Source: SSS58A sp041648155 (GTDB lineage: Bacteria; Krumholzibacteriota; Krumholzibacteriia; Krumholzibacteriales; Krumholzibacteriaceae). From it: a DNA stretch of 23,324 nucleotides. Both the position numbers and the translations under genes were made by a program. The notes under the pieces were generated by a model. That model worked only from the letters and a program-made list of their open reading frames with translations, was not told the DNA's origin and made no database searches. Below are positions 15,177 to 21,437 of the stretch, in pieces (position 1 is the stretch's first letter; each line of letters starts with the position of its first letter). The DNA lies in the NCBI GenBank assembly GCA_041648155.1, contig JBAZPL010000014.1:1-23324 (forward strand). The letters run 5' to 3'.

Positions 15177-16550
15177 ATGGCAGAAGAGAAGATTCTCATC
15201 GTCGATGACGAGAAGAACATGTGCCAGTATCTATCCATCATGCTTCGCAAGGAGGGGTACGACGTCAAGACCGTGCACAACGGCAAGAAGGCGCTCCAGG
15301 AGATCAAGGAGTCGAGTTTCGACGTCGTCATCACCGATATCAAGATGGAAGGAATGAACGGAATCGAGCTTCTCTCGGCGGTGAAGGAGTCGAACCCGAC
15401 GCTGCCGGTCGTCATCATGACTGCGTACGCTTCGACGAAAACGGCCATCGACGCCCTCAACCGCGGCGCATTCTACTATCTCATCAAGCGCGCAAAAAAC
15501 GACGAGATCAAGATGGTCATCCGGAACGCCCTCGACATGCACCGGGTGAAGAACGAGAACGTCTTCCTCAAGAAACAGCTCAAGAAGCGGGACGATTTCA
15601 AGGAGATCATCGGCAAGAGCGAGGAGATCCAGAGGGTGTTCAGCCTTGTGAACAAGGTGGCCGATACCGACAGCACGATTCTCATCAGCGGCGAGAGCGG
15701 CACGGGGAAGGAGCTCATCGCCAAAGCGATCCATTACCGGAGCGGCCGGGCGAACAATCCGTTCGTTTCGATCAACTGCGGCGCGCTGCCGGAGAATCTC
15801 CTCGAGAGCGAGCTCTTCGGCCACGTGAAGGGAAGCTTCACGGGCGCCATACGCGACAAGGACGGCATGTTCAAGGTCGCGAGCGGCGGGACGTTCTTCC
15901 TGGACGAGGTCGGCGAGACTTCGCTCGCGATCCAGGTGAAGCTGCTCCGCGTCCTCCAGGAGCGCGAGATTATCCCCGTCGGCGGCACGGCGCCCATCAA
16001 GGTGGACGTGCGTCTTATCGCGGCGACGAACGCCGATCTCGAGAAAGCGATGAAGGAGGAACGCTTCCGCGCGGACCTCTATTACCGTCTCAACGTGATC
16101 CCGGTCGTCATACCGCCGCTCCGCGAACGGCGCGACGATATCCCGCTCCTCGTCGATCGGTTCCTGCATCTAACCGCCGAACGGACCGGCAGGACGCGGA
16201 CGATTTCGAAGGAAGCGATGGAGCTCCTCACGAACTACGATTGGCCCGGCAACGTCCGCGAGCTCGAGAACATCGTCGAGCGCGCGTGCATTCTCCAGGA
16301 CGGAGAGAATATCGGAGCGGAGGATCTTCCCGAGAAGGTGCGCCACCATTCGCAGGAGCGCTGCAAGGTCGTCATGCGGGAGACGCAGATGACGCTCGAC
16401 GAGCTCGAGAAGGAATATCTCGTCTCGGTGCTCGAGGAGACGAACTGGCAAAAGAAACGGGCGAGCGCGATTCTCGGCATCAACGCGTCGACCCTCTATC
16501 GCAAGATACAGCGGTACGGCCTTGGCCAGGAAAAGCTGAAGGATCACTGA
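15177..16550 (+). CDS. pilR: sigma-54-dependent response regulator of pilus genes
   Basis: NtrC-family activator that, once phosphorylated, opens sigma-54 promoters by ATP hydrolysis. The 457-residue protein has a receiver (1-120) with Asp54, Thr82 and Lys104. The AAA+ domain (about 143-375) has Walker A GESGTGKE (172-179), GSFTGA (219-224) and Walker B FFLDEVGE. A Fis-type helix-turn-helix (about 425-450) includes ASAILGINASTLYRKIQRYG. Two departures are visible. The sigma-contact loop is GSFTGA instead of GAFTGA, and the residue after Lys104 is Arg rather than the nearly invariant Pro (LIKRAKNDE). Three good sigma-54 promoters (9219, 16685, 21377) flank it and are its likely targets. ATG 15177 lies 26 bases after pilS, with GGGGGTG upstream. 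Confidence 0.96.
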   Translation: MAEEKILIVDDEKNMCQYLSIMLRKEGYDVKTVHNGKKALQEIKESSFDVVITDIKMEGMNGIELLSAVKESNPTLPVVIMTAYASTKTAIDALNRGAFYYLIKRAKNDEIKMVIRNALDMHRVKNENVFLKKQLKKRDDFKEIIGKSEEIQRVFSLVNKVADTDSTILISGESGTGKELIAKAIHYRSGRANNPFVSINCGALPENLLESELFGHVKGSFTGAIRDKDGMFKVASGGTFFLDEVGETSLAIQVKLLRVLQEREIIPVGGTAPIKVDVRLIAATNADLEKAMKEERFRADLYYRLNVIPVVIPPLRERRDDIPLLVDRFLHLTAERTGRTRTISKEAMELLTNYDWPGNVRELENIVERACILQDGENIGAEDLPEKVRHHSQERCKVVMRETQMTLDELEKEYLVSVLEETNWQKKRASAILGINASTLYRKIQRYGLGQEKLKDH

Positions 16551-16554
16551 AAAC

Positions 16555-16570
16555 GCATGCGCATTGCAAT
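16555..16570. repeat. cluster of overlapping palindromes upstream of pilA
   Basis: GCATGC (16555-16560), ATGCGCAT (16557-16564) and ATTGCAAT (16563-16570) overlap just after the pilR stop, about 120 bases upstream of the pilA sigma-54 promoter. That is the usual distance for an enhancer site of an NtrC-type activator. Related CGCAAT half-sites lie at 8995-9000 (upstream of pilB) and 21326-21331 (upstream of pilM). The role as a PilR site is inference. Confidence 0.3.
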
Positions 16571-16684
16571 GAGGAATACCAGGATGGCACAACGGCATTA
16601 TCCGGTTTTGCGAGTGGAAAGGGGGTACGGCGTAACGTAGTATCGTTTCACAAGCTACACAGCTCTAAAGTCCAGTGCTTTTAG

Positions 16685-16699
16685 TGGCACAGAGTTTGC
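16685..16699 (+). promoter_or_regulatory. sigma-54 promoter of the first pilin gene
   Basis: TGGCACA (16685-16691), GAGT, TTGC (16696-16699) matches both sigma-54 elements with exact spacing. The start would be near 16711, giving a leader of about 115 nt. pilA promoters are the classic PilR/sigma-54 targets in Pseudomonas and Myxococcus. A second TGGCACA lies exactly 100 bases upstream (16585) but lacks the -12 element. Confidence 0.8.
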
Positions 16700-16780
16700 G
16701 GGTACCGATTGCTGAACGGTCGGCAGGAACCGGCGCAGAACGGAGAACCGGTTCGCGGTGACCGAACAGAAGAACCGAAA

Positions 16781-16798
16781 TCAAAGCGAAGGCTTTGA
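16781..16798 (+). promoter_or_regulatory. hairpin in the pilA leader
   Basis: TCAAAGC (16781-16787) and GCTTTGA (16792-16798) form a perfect 7-bp stem with a GAAG tetraloop, 13 bases before the strong ribosome site AAGGAGGTG (16812-16820). Upstream in the same leader are a GAACCGGTTC palindrome (near 16745) and a GTTCG/CGAAC stem. Such hairpins may protect this abundant mRNA. Confidence 0.4.
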
Positions 16799-16825
16799 AG
16801 AACAGAAAGTCAAGGAGGTGCCTCA

Positions 16826-17260
16826 GTGAAGAACAACAAGGGTTTCACCCTCATCGAGCTGATGATCGTTGTCGTGATCATCGGCATTCTCGCCGCCATC
16901 GCAATTCCGAACTTCATCAACATGCAGGCTCGCGCGAAGGAAGCCGCGGTAAAGTCGAACTGCCATACGGTGCAGCTCGCCGCCGAGGACTTCGCGGTTC
17001 AGAATGACGGCGTGTACGCCGACGATGTCGGCATCCACATGGTGAACGGCCAGACCATAACCGCTATGCTGCCCGGCGGGATTCTTCTCGAGAACCCGTT
17101 CACGAAGGTTGCTAGCGAGCCCGTCTCCCAAACGGCTGCGCTCGCCGGCGAAACGGGCTACGTCCCCATCGTGCAGAACTTGGTGAACGTCGGCTACACG
17201 ATCACCGGTGTCGGCAAGGAAGCCCCCAACGTCATCATCACGCTCAGCAGCGGTCAGTAA
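16826..17260 (+). CDS. pilA: type IV major pilin (first copy)
   Basis: Structural subunit of the pilus. The 144-residue prepilin has a short leader MKNNKG cut by PilD after Gly6. It is followed by the methylated Phe7 and the hydrophobic spine FTLIELMIVVVIIGILAAIA, with the key Glu at mature position 5 (Glu11). The globular part is short, with one cysteine (Cys46, in KSNCHT), so no intramolecular disulfide can form. GTG 16826 has a near-ideal ribosome site, AAGGAGGTG, five bases upstream, fitting high expression. Its own sigma-54 promoter (16685) and strong terminator (17285) make it a single-gene transcript. The second pilin downstream has the same length and matches it closely across the spine and residues 36-66. 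Confidence 0.95.
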   Translation: MKNNKGFTLIELMIVVVIIGILAAIAIPNFINMQARAKEAAVKSNCHTVQLAAEDFAVQNDGVYADDVGIHMVNGQTITAMLPGGILLENPFTKVASEPVSQTAALAGETGYVPIVQNLVNVGYTITGVGKEAPNVIITLSSGQ

Positions 17261-17284
17261 TCGTCGACCGAAGTCGCGAGACAA

Positions 17285-17320
17285 GCGGGCGGCTCCCCTG
17301 AGCCGCCCGCTCTTATTATA
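17285..17320 (+). terminator. intrinsic terminator after the first pilin gene
   Basis: GCGGGCGGCTC (17285-17295) and GAGCCGCCCGC (17300-17310) form a perfect 11-bp GC-rich stem with a CCCT loop, followed by TCTTATTATA. It starts 24 bases after the pilA stop. It should end the pilA transcript and separate it from the second pilin. Confidence 0.9.
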
Positions 17321-17353
17321 CCCTCTCGATTCCGATTCTCCGTTTGCGCCCTC

Positions 17354-17368
17354 GGGTACGAATCTTGC
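17354..17368 (+). promoter_or_regulatory. probable weaker sigma-54 promoter of the second pilin gene
   Basis: GGGTACG (17354-17360), AATC, TTGC (17365-17368) keeps the essential GG-N10-GC spacing and the full -12 element, but differs from TGGCACG at two -24 positions. Transcription would begin near 17380, after the terminator and about 94 bases before the ATG at 17474. The strong terminator upstream means this gene needs its own promoter, which supports the call. Confidence 0.5.
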
Positions 17369-17473
17369 GTTTCATGTCCGATGCGGTGTTGAGAAGCCGG
17401 TCCGGTTGCAGAACGCATGGAAAAGCCGCTGGTTTAGTTGCACAATCTTCGGTTGACCCGGCAGGTGGAACCA

Positions 17474-17908
17474 ATGAACAGAAAGGGCTTTACTCTGATA
17501 GAGCTCATGATCGTTGTTCTGATCGTCGGCATCCTTGCGGCGATAACAATTCCCAACTTCTTGACCCTGGTAGCGCGTTCCAAGGAGGCGGCGGTCAAGT
17601 CGAACTCCCACGCAGTTCAGCTCGCTGCCGAGGATTTCGCGGTTCAGAACAACGGCGTTTACGCGGCGGATGTGGACAACGCTCAGACATTGAGCGGAAA
17701 AACGATCACCGACATTCTTCCGAAAGGCATGCTGCTCCGGAATCCGTTCACGAATGCGCACACCGAGCCGGTGAACGGCATCGCTTCCAACCCGGGCGAG
17801 GTCGGCTACACCTGCATCCAGCAGAACGGGTCGAACGTCGGGTACAGCATCACCGCCGTGGGGAAAACCCCGAACGTGACGATTCTCGCGCTCATCAGCG
17901 GGCAGTGA
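17474..17908 (+). CDS. type IV pilin (second, tandem copy)
   Basis: A 144-residue prepilin, the same length as the first. The leader MNRKG is cleaved after Gly5 before FTLIELMIVVLIVGILAA, with Glu10 equivalent to mature Glu5. The segments KEAAVKSN, VQLAAEDFAVQN and GVYA are shared with the first pilin, and the C-terminal half is clearly diverged. It has Ser45 where the first copy has its cysteine, and instead has Cys114 (YTCIQQN). The start ATG 17474 follows AGGTGG (17462-17467). An upstream ATG at 17438 would destroy the short leader, so it is rejected. It may be an alternative major subunit or a minor one. Its promoter is weaker than that of the first copy and no strong terminator follows. 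Confidence 0.93.
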   Translation: MNRKGFTLIELMIVVLIVGILAAITIPNFLTLVARSKEAAVKSNSHAVQLAAEDFAVQNNGVYAADVDNAQTLSGKTITDILPKGMLLRNPFTNAHTEPVNGIASNPGEVGYTCIQQNGSNVGYSITAVGKTPNVTILALISGQ

Positions 17909-17916
17909 GCGGCGGC

Positions 17917-17931
17917 GGGTACGGAATCTGC
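17917..17931 (+). promoter_or_regulatory. degenerate sigma-54-like site before the ABC genes
   Basis: GGGTACG (17917-17923), GAAT, CTGC (17928-17931) keeps GG-N10-GC spacing and resembles the site at 17354, which also starts GGGTACG. The -12 element has C for the first T. It could be a weak promoter for the ABC/TPR/pilD genes or a relic of the pilin duplication. Confidence 0.25.
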
Positions 17932-18002
17932 ATATCTCCCCTTCCCGAACCGTGAAACGGATTGAAAACATACGGATTCTTACCAGAGCGGCGAGTTAGC
18001 TG

Positions 18003-18041
18003 CCGGCGGAGCGCCGGGCTCGGGGGCTGCGCGCCGTTTTT
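18003..18041 (+). terminator. possible hairpin or attenuator before the ABC ATPase gene
   Basis: CCGGCG (18003-18008) pairs with CGCCGG (18012-18017) around a GAG loop. Alternatively CGGCG (18004-18008) pairs with CGCCG (18032-18036), immediately followed by TTTTT (18037-18041). The two pairings exclude each other. It lies between the second pilin and the ribosome site at 18047. It may partially terminate pilin transcripts or be incidental GC-rich sequence. Confidence 0.25.
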
Positions 18042-18057
18042 CACGCGAGGCATTGCC

Positions 18058-19035
18058 ATGCATGTTCTGAATGTCGACGGGATCAAGAAGTATTTCCGGA
18101 GCGATATGTCCCTGGCGAAACGCGAGGTTCTGCGAGGGGTTACATTCCACGCCCGGGAGGGAGAGGTTCTCGGGTTTCTGGGCCCGAACGGCGCCGGGAA
18201 AACGACGACGATCAAGGTGATCCTCGGGCTCATCAGGGCACATGCAGGGAGCGTCACGATTTTCGATCGTCCGCCGGGGGACGCGCGCTCGATGGCGCGC
18301 ATCGGATATCTTCCGGAGATGCCGTATTTCTATCCGCACCTTTCGCTCTCGGAGTTTCTCGGGTTCTGCGGCGCCATAAGCGGCGTCGGGCGCTCGGATC
18401 TGTCCGGCCGGATCGACAGGATCACCGAGATGGTGGATCTCGCGCCGCATCGGGCAAAGAGGCTCAAGACCTTCTCCAAGGGCATGCTCCAGCGCGCCGG
18501 CCTCGCTCAGGCGATTCTCCACGATCCGGATCTTCTTATCCTCGACGAGCCGTTTTCGGGGCTCGATCCGGTCGGACGAAAGATGGTGCGGGACATCCTC
18601 GTCGATCTCAAGAAAAGGGGAAAAACGATATTCTTCTCGTCGCACATCCTGAGCGACATGGAAACGCTCTGCGATCGAGTATGCATCATCCGCGACGGGA
18701 TCATTGCGAAGAGCGTCGTGCTTGACGATCTCCTGAGAATGGGAGAGGGAACGGTCGAGGTGACGGCGCGCGGCTGGCGGGCCGAAATGATGCAGGGAAT
18801 AAAGGAGTACGTCGAATCGGCGCGGACGACGGGGGAGGACGTCTTTCTCGTCGTGCGGGAGCAACGCTTCGTGCGCCCCGTCATCGAGCTCCTCTTCGAC
18901 GGCGGCGCCGAGGTTCTCGCGGTCGTCAACCGGCATCGTACGCTCGAAAATCTGTTCCTCCGGGAGATTGCGCGTCCGGATGCGCGGACGGCGAAAGAGA
19001 AGAAGGAAGAGAAGCTCGTTTTCACCGGATTCTAG
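18058..19035 (+). CDS. ABC transporter ATP-binding protein of the pilus cluster (PilH-like by position)
   Basis: Cytoplasmic ATPase of an ABC-2 type transporter. The 325-residue protein has Walker A GPNGAGKT (42-49), Walker B LLILDEP (159-165), switch His196 (SSHILSD), and a signature reading FSKGMLQR (139-146) instead of LSGGQ, as is common in ABC-2 exporters. Residues about 225-325 form an extra C-terminal domain. ATG 18058 follows GAGG (18047-18050); the open frame upstream has no coding character. The permease follows after 9 bases. In M. xanthus an ABC pair, PilH and PilI, lies in the same place between pilA and pilD and is needed for pili; its cargo is unclear. I do not use the symbol because pilH means something else in Pseudomonas. 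Confidence 0.93.
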   Translation: MHVLNVDGIKKYFRSDMSLAKREVLRGVTFHAREGEVLGFLGPNGAGKTTTIKVILGLIRAHAGSVTIFDRPPGDARSMARIGYLPEMPYFYPHLSLSEFLGFCGAISGVGRSDLSGRIDRITEMVDLAPHRAKRLKTFSKGMLQRAGLAQAILHDPDLLILDEPFSGLDPVGRKMVRDILVDLKKRGKTIFFSSHILSDMETLCDRVCIIRDGIIAKSVVLDDLLRMGEGTVEVTARGWRAEMMQGIKEYVESARTTGEDVFLVVREQRFVRPVIELLFDGGAEVLAVVNRHRTLENLFLREIARPDARTAKEKKEEKLVFTGF

Positions 19036-19044
19036 AGGTGTGCC

Positions 19045-19812
19045 GTGAATAAGATCGCAGGCGTTGCGCTCAATACGTTCAGGGAATCGATACGGGAAAA
19101 GATTCTCGTGGTTGCGCTTCTTTTCGGCATGATTCTCATGGGGAGCTCCGTGCTGCTTTCGCCCCTCGCCGTGGGAGCGAAGCAGAAGATCATCATGGAC
19201 GTGGGGCTCGCCGCGATCTCGATCATCGGCGTGCTCACGGCCATATTCCTCGGCAGCACGCTCGTCCACAAGGAAGTCGACAAGAAAGCGATATATCTCG
19301 TGCTCACACGGCCGCTCTCGCGCTCATCGTTCCTCGCGGGAAAGCTCGCGGGAATCGTGCTTGCCATCGCTCTTGTTTTCGCCTTGATGACCGCGGTGAT
19401 GATCGGAACGATCGCGCTCGGCAAGGGCATCGTGCGTCCCGCCGTTTTTGCATCGGTCTATCTTTCGTTCCTCGAGACGACGGTCGTTTGTTCCATCGTG
19501 ATGCTCTTCAGCACCTTCACGACCCCGATGCTCACGTCGTTCTTCGCGCTCTGCATTTTCGCCGCGGGAAGCTTGAGCGGTGATCTCAAGGTGTTCGCTT
19601 CGAAATTCGGGGGGGAGGGGATGAAGCTCCTGACCGGTTCTCTCTATTATCTCCTTCCGAATCTCAAGGTGTTCAATCTGCGGCATGAAGCGGTTCACAA
19701 CCTTCCCTTCAATACGGGGGACATCCTGCGCGCCACGATCTACGCGGCCGTGTATTGCGGCGTCGTTCTCTTCTTCGCGTGCTCCATCTTCAGGCGCCGG
19801 GAATTCAAGTAG
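19045..19812 (+). CDS. ABC-2 type permease of the pilus cluster (PilI-like by position)
   Basis: Membrane partner of the preceding ATPase. The 255-residue protein has six predicted helices at roughly 20-42, 52-74, 102-124, 135-156, 160-180 and 230-250. It contains the family segment LVHKEVDKKAIYLVLTRPLS (74-93), the cytoplasmic coupling region shared by NosY-like and other ABC-2 permeases. There is no periplasmic binding protein nearby, so an export or membrane-remodelling role is more likely than import. GTG 19045 follows GAGGTG. The TPR gene starts 9 bases after it, so ATPase, permease and TPR protein form one unit. Confidence 0.9.
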   Translation: MNKIAGVALNTFRESIREKILVVALLFGMILMGSSVLLSPLAVGAKQKIIMDVGLAAISIIGVLTAIFLGSTLVHKEVDKKAIYLVLTRPLSRSSFLAGKLAGIVLAIALVFALMTAVMIGTIALGKGIVRPAVFASVYLSFLETTVVCSIVMLFSTFTTPMLTSFFALCIFAAGSLSGDLKVFASKFGGEGMKLLTGSLYYLLPNLKVFNLRHEAVHNLPFNTGDILRATIYAAVYCGVVLFFACSIFRRREFK

Positions 19813-19821
19813 AGGAACGGT

Positions 19822-20496
19822 ATGAAACGCACATACGCCGAAATCGCCATCGCCGTCGCCGCCCTCATCCTCCTTGTCGCGGCGTCGCGCGGCGTCGAAG
19901 GGCTCGCGGAGAAGAAGCACCGGCTCGAGGTTCTCTACCTTCCCTCGGGACAGTTCATCGAGCAGGCGTCGCTCGGGTATCGCGATCTCGCCGCCGACGT
20001 CCTGTGGTTCAAAATGGTGCAGTACTACGGAGGGTACCGGATGGGCGAGAACGACATCGCCCTCTTCGCCCATCTCGTCGACGTTATAACGGACCTCGAT
20101 CCGCAGTTCGTGTACGCGTACGTCTTCGGGGCGCTCATCATTGCGCAGGATCTCGGTCAATTTAAACAGGGGATCGCATTTCTCGAAAAAGGGGTCCGGA
20201 ACAATTCGGATAATTGGTGGCTCCCCTTCGAACTTGGTTTTCTCCATTACGTCTACGCGCGCGATTACGCGCAGGCGCTTTTCTATTTCGAGAAGGCCGC
20301 GCGACTGCCCGGCGCGGGCCCCCAGGCGGCGCGCTTCGCGGCGTTCGTCGCGGCGAAGGCGGGCTACGTCGAAACGAGCATGGCGATGTGGGATGAGCTC
20401 GCGCGGACCTCGGACAACAAGTATATCCGCGAGCTCGCCGAGCGCTACATCGCGAAGCTCAGAGCGGGGACCTTTCCCGGGGCGGGTACACCATGA
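19822..20496 (+). CDS. membrane-anchored TPR-like protein linked to the pilus ABC transporter
   Basis: A 224-residue protein with one N-terminal membrane helix (7-23), no lipobox and no clear cleavage site. A helical-repeat domain follows: YLPSGQFIEQASLGYRDL, then ADVLWFKMVQYYGGY, then TPR-like pairs in 98-205 such as ALFYFEKAARLPGAG. It is probably anchored in the inner membrane with the repeats in the periplasm. It is flanked by the ABC permease (9 bases) and pilD (4-bp ATGA overlap). M. xanthus has pilG in the same neighbourhood, and the two may correspond, but I do not recognise this one by sequence as PilG. A partner or accessory of the ABC exporter is the best inference. Confidence 0.85.
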   Translation: MKRTYAEIAIAVAALILLVAASRGVEGLAEKKHRLEVLYLPSGQFIEQASLGYRDLAADVLWFKMVQYYGGYRMGENDIALFAHLVDVITDLDPQFVYAYVFGALIIAQDLGQFKQGIAFLEKGVRNNSDNWWLPFELGFLHYVYARDYAQALFYFEKAARLPGAGPQAARFAAFVAAKAGYVETSMAMWDELARTSDNKYIRELAERYIAKLRAGTFPGAGTP

Positions 20497-21263
20497 CCCC
20501 GTTCGTTTACGCATGCGCCGCGCTCTTCGGCCTCATGGCCGGGAGCTTTCTCAACGTCGTCATCTATCGCGTGCCTCGCCGCCTCTCCGTCGTCAGGCCG
20601 CGCTCGTTCTGCCCCCGGTGCCGCGCGAAGATTTCCTGGTACGAGAACGTTCCCGTCGCGAGCTACGTCGCGCTCCGGGGACGCTGCCGGGGCTGCGGGG
20701 AGCGCATCGCGCTGCGGTATCCGCTCGTCGAGGCCGCGGGCGCCGCGCTCGCCCTCGCCGCCGTGTATCGTTTCGGTCCCGGCGTCGACGCGGCGTTCGC
20801 CTACGCGTTTCTCATGGCGCTCACGGCAATCACGCTCATTGACTGGGATTTCAGGATCATCCCCGACGGCCTGAGCATTCCGTTCATCGTCGTGGGGCTC
20901 GGCTGGAGCCTCGTGAATCCCGGCCTCACGCTCGCGAGCTCGGCCCTCGGAGCGCTTGCGGGAGGGGGCAGTCTCTACGCGATCGGGGCGCTGTACAAGC
21001 TTGTGAGAAAGACGGAGGGAATGGGGGGCGGAGACGTGAAGCTCATGGCGATGATCGGTGCGTTTCTCGGCATCAAGCTCATCGGCCCCGTGATCCTCAT
21101 TGCGTCGTTCGCGGGGACTCTCTACGCGGTCGCACTCCTGAAATCGGGGAAGGACGCGAAGACCGCGGTCGCCTTCGGCTCATTCCTCGCGCCCGCGGCG
21201 GCGGTGTGCCTCTTCTTCGGAGAGCGGCTCCTCGACTGGTATTTCACGGGATTCAGATGGTAA
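20493..21263 (+). CDS. pilD: prepilin leader peptidase / N-methyltransferase
   Basis: Polytopic inner-membrane aspartyl protease that removes the pilin leader after Gly and methylates the new N-terminal Phe. The 256-residue protein starts with the family segment LMAGSFLNVVIYRVPRR. It carries two CxxC pairs in the methyltransferase loop (Cys40/Cys43 and Cys65/Cys68). The catalytic aspartates are Asp117 (LIDWDFRIIPD) and Asp181 (GMGGGDVKL). About eight membrane helices are present. Its substrates must include both pilins encoded upstream, whose KGFTLIE sites are intact. ATG 20493 overlaps the TPR gene stop (ATGA), so it is translated with the ABC/TPR unit. Confidence 0.97.
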   Translation: MTPFVYACAALFGLMAGSFLNVVIYRVPRRLSVVRPRSFCPRCRAKISWYENVPVASYVALRGRCRGCGERIALRYPLVEAAGAALALAAVYRFGPGVDAAFAYAFLMALTAITLIDWDFRIIPDGLSIPFIVVGLGWSLVNPGLTLASSALGALAGGGSLYAIGALYKLVRKTEGMGGGDVKLMAMIGAFLGIKLIGPVILIASFAGTLYAVALLKSGKDAKTAVAFGSFLAPAAAVCLFFGERLLDWYFTGFRW

Positions 21264-21269
21264 GGCACT

Positions 21270-21284
21270 TTGCACGTAAATTGC
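21270..21284 (+). promoter_or_regulatory. second, imperfect sigma-54-like site upstream of pilM
   Basis: TTGCACG (21270-21276), TAAA, TTGC (21281-21284) matches the consensus except for T in place of the first G of the -24 element. It lies 107 bases upstream of the good site at 21377. The lost G usually matters, so it may be a silent binding site or chance. Confidence 0.2.
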
Positions 21285-21376
21285 GCATTACCGCGGGCGG
21301 CTTTCTCCCGCGCGCGCCGCATTAACGCAATCTGCTGTAATTACATAAGTTGAATGGATACGCGCTTTCTTTCCTT

Positions 21377-21391
21377 TGGCACGCTTGTTGC
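21377..21391 (+). promoter_or_regulatory. sigma-54 promoter of the pilMNO operon
   Basis: TGGCACG (21377-21383), CTTG, TTGC (21388-21391) matches both sigma-54 elements exactly. The start would be near 21403, giving a leader of about 114 nt. It places the alignment subcomplex genes under the same polymerase form as the motors and the pilin. Confidence 0.78.
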
Positions 21392-21410
21392 GTGATTTGA
21401 CGAATCGGGC

Positions 21411-21437
21411 GATAGGATTTCGGGCTATCAAGTAGCC
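21411..21437 (+). promoter_or_regulatory. mutually exclusive small hairpins in the pilM leader
   Basis: GATAG (21411-21415) can pair with CTATC (21425-21429), or GGCTA (21423-21427) with TAGCC (21433-21437). They share bases, so only one can form at a time. No T-run follows. This could be a leader switch, but short stems like these also arise by chance. Confidence 0.22.

Noticed and set aside
16585..16599. TGGCACA upstream of pilA as a second full promoter
   Set aside because: The -12 position reads CATT instead of TTGC, so only half of the promoter is present.
16700..16825. Cyclic-di-GMP (GEMM) riboswitch in the pilA leader
   Set aside because: Some bacteria have one before pilin genes, but the conserved core and tetraloop-receptor sequences are not present here, nor in the pilB or pilM leaders.
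17438..17473. Upstream ATG start for the second pilin
   Set aside because: It would add 12 residues in front of MNRKGFTLIE, giving an atypically long leader, and it lacks a ribosome site. ATG 17474 has AGGTGG at the right distance.
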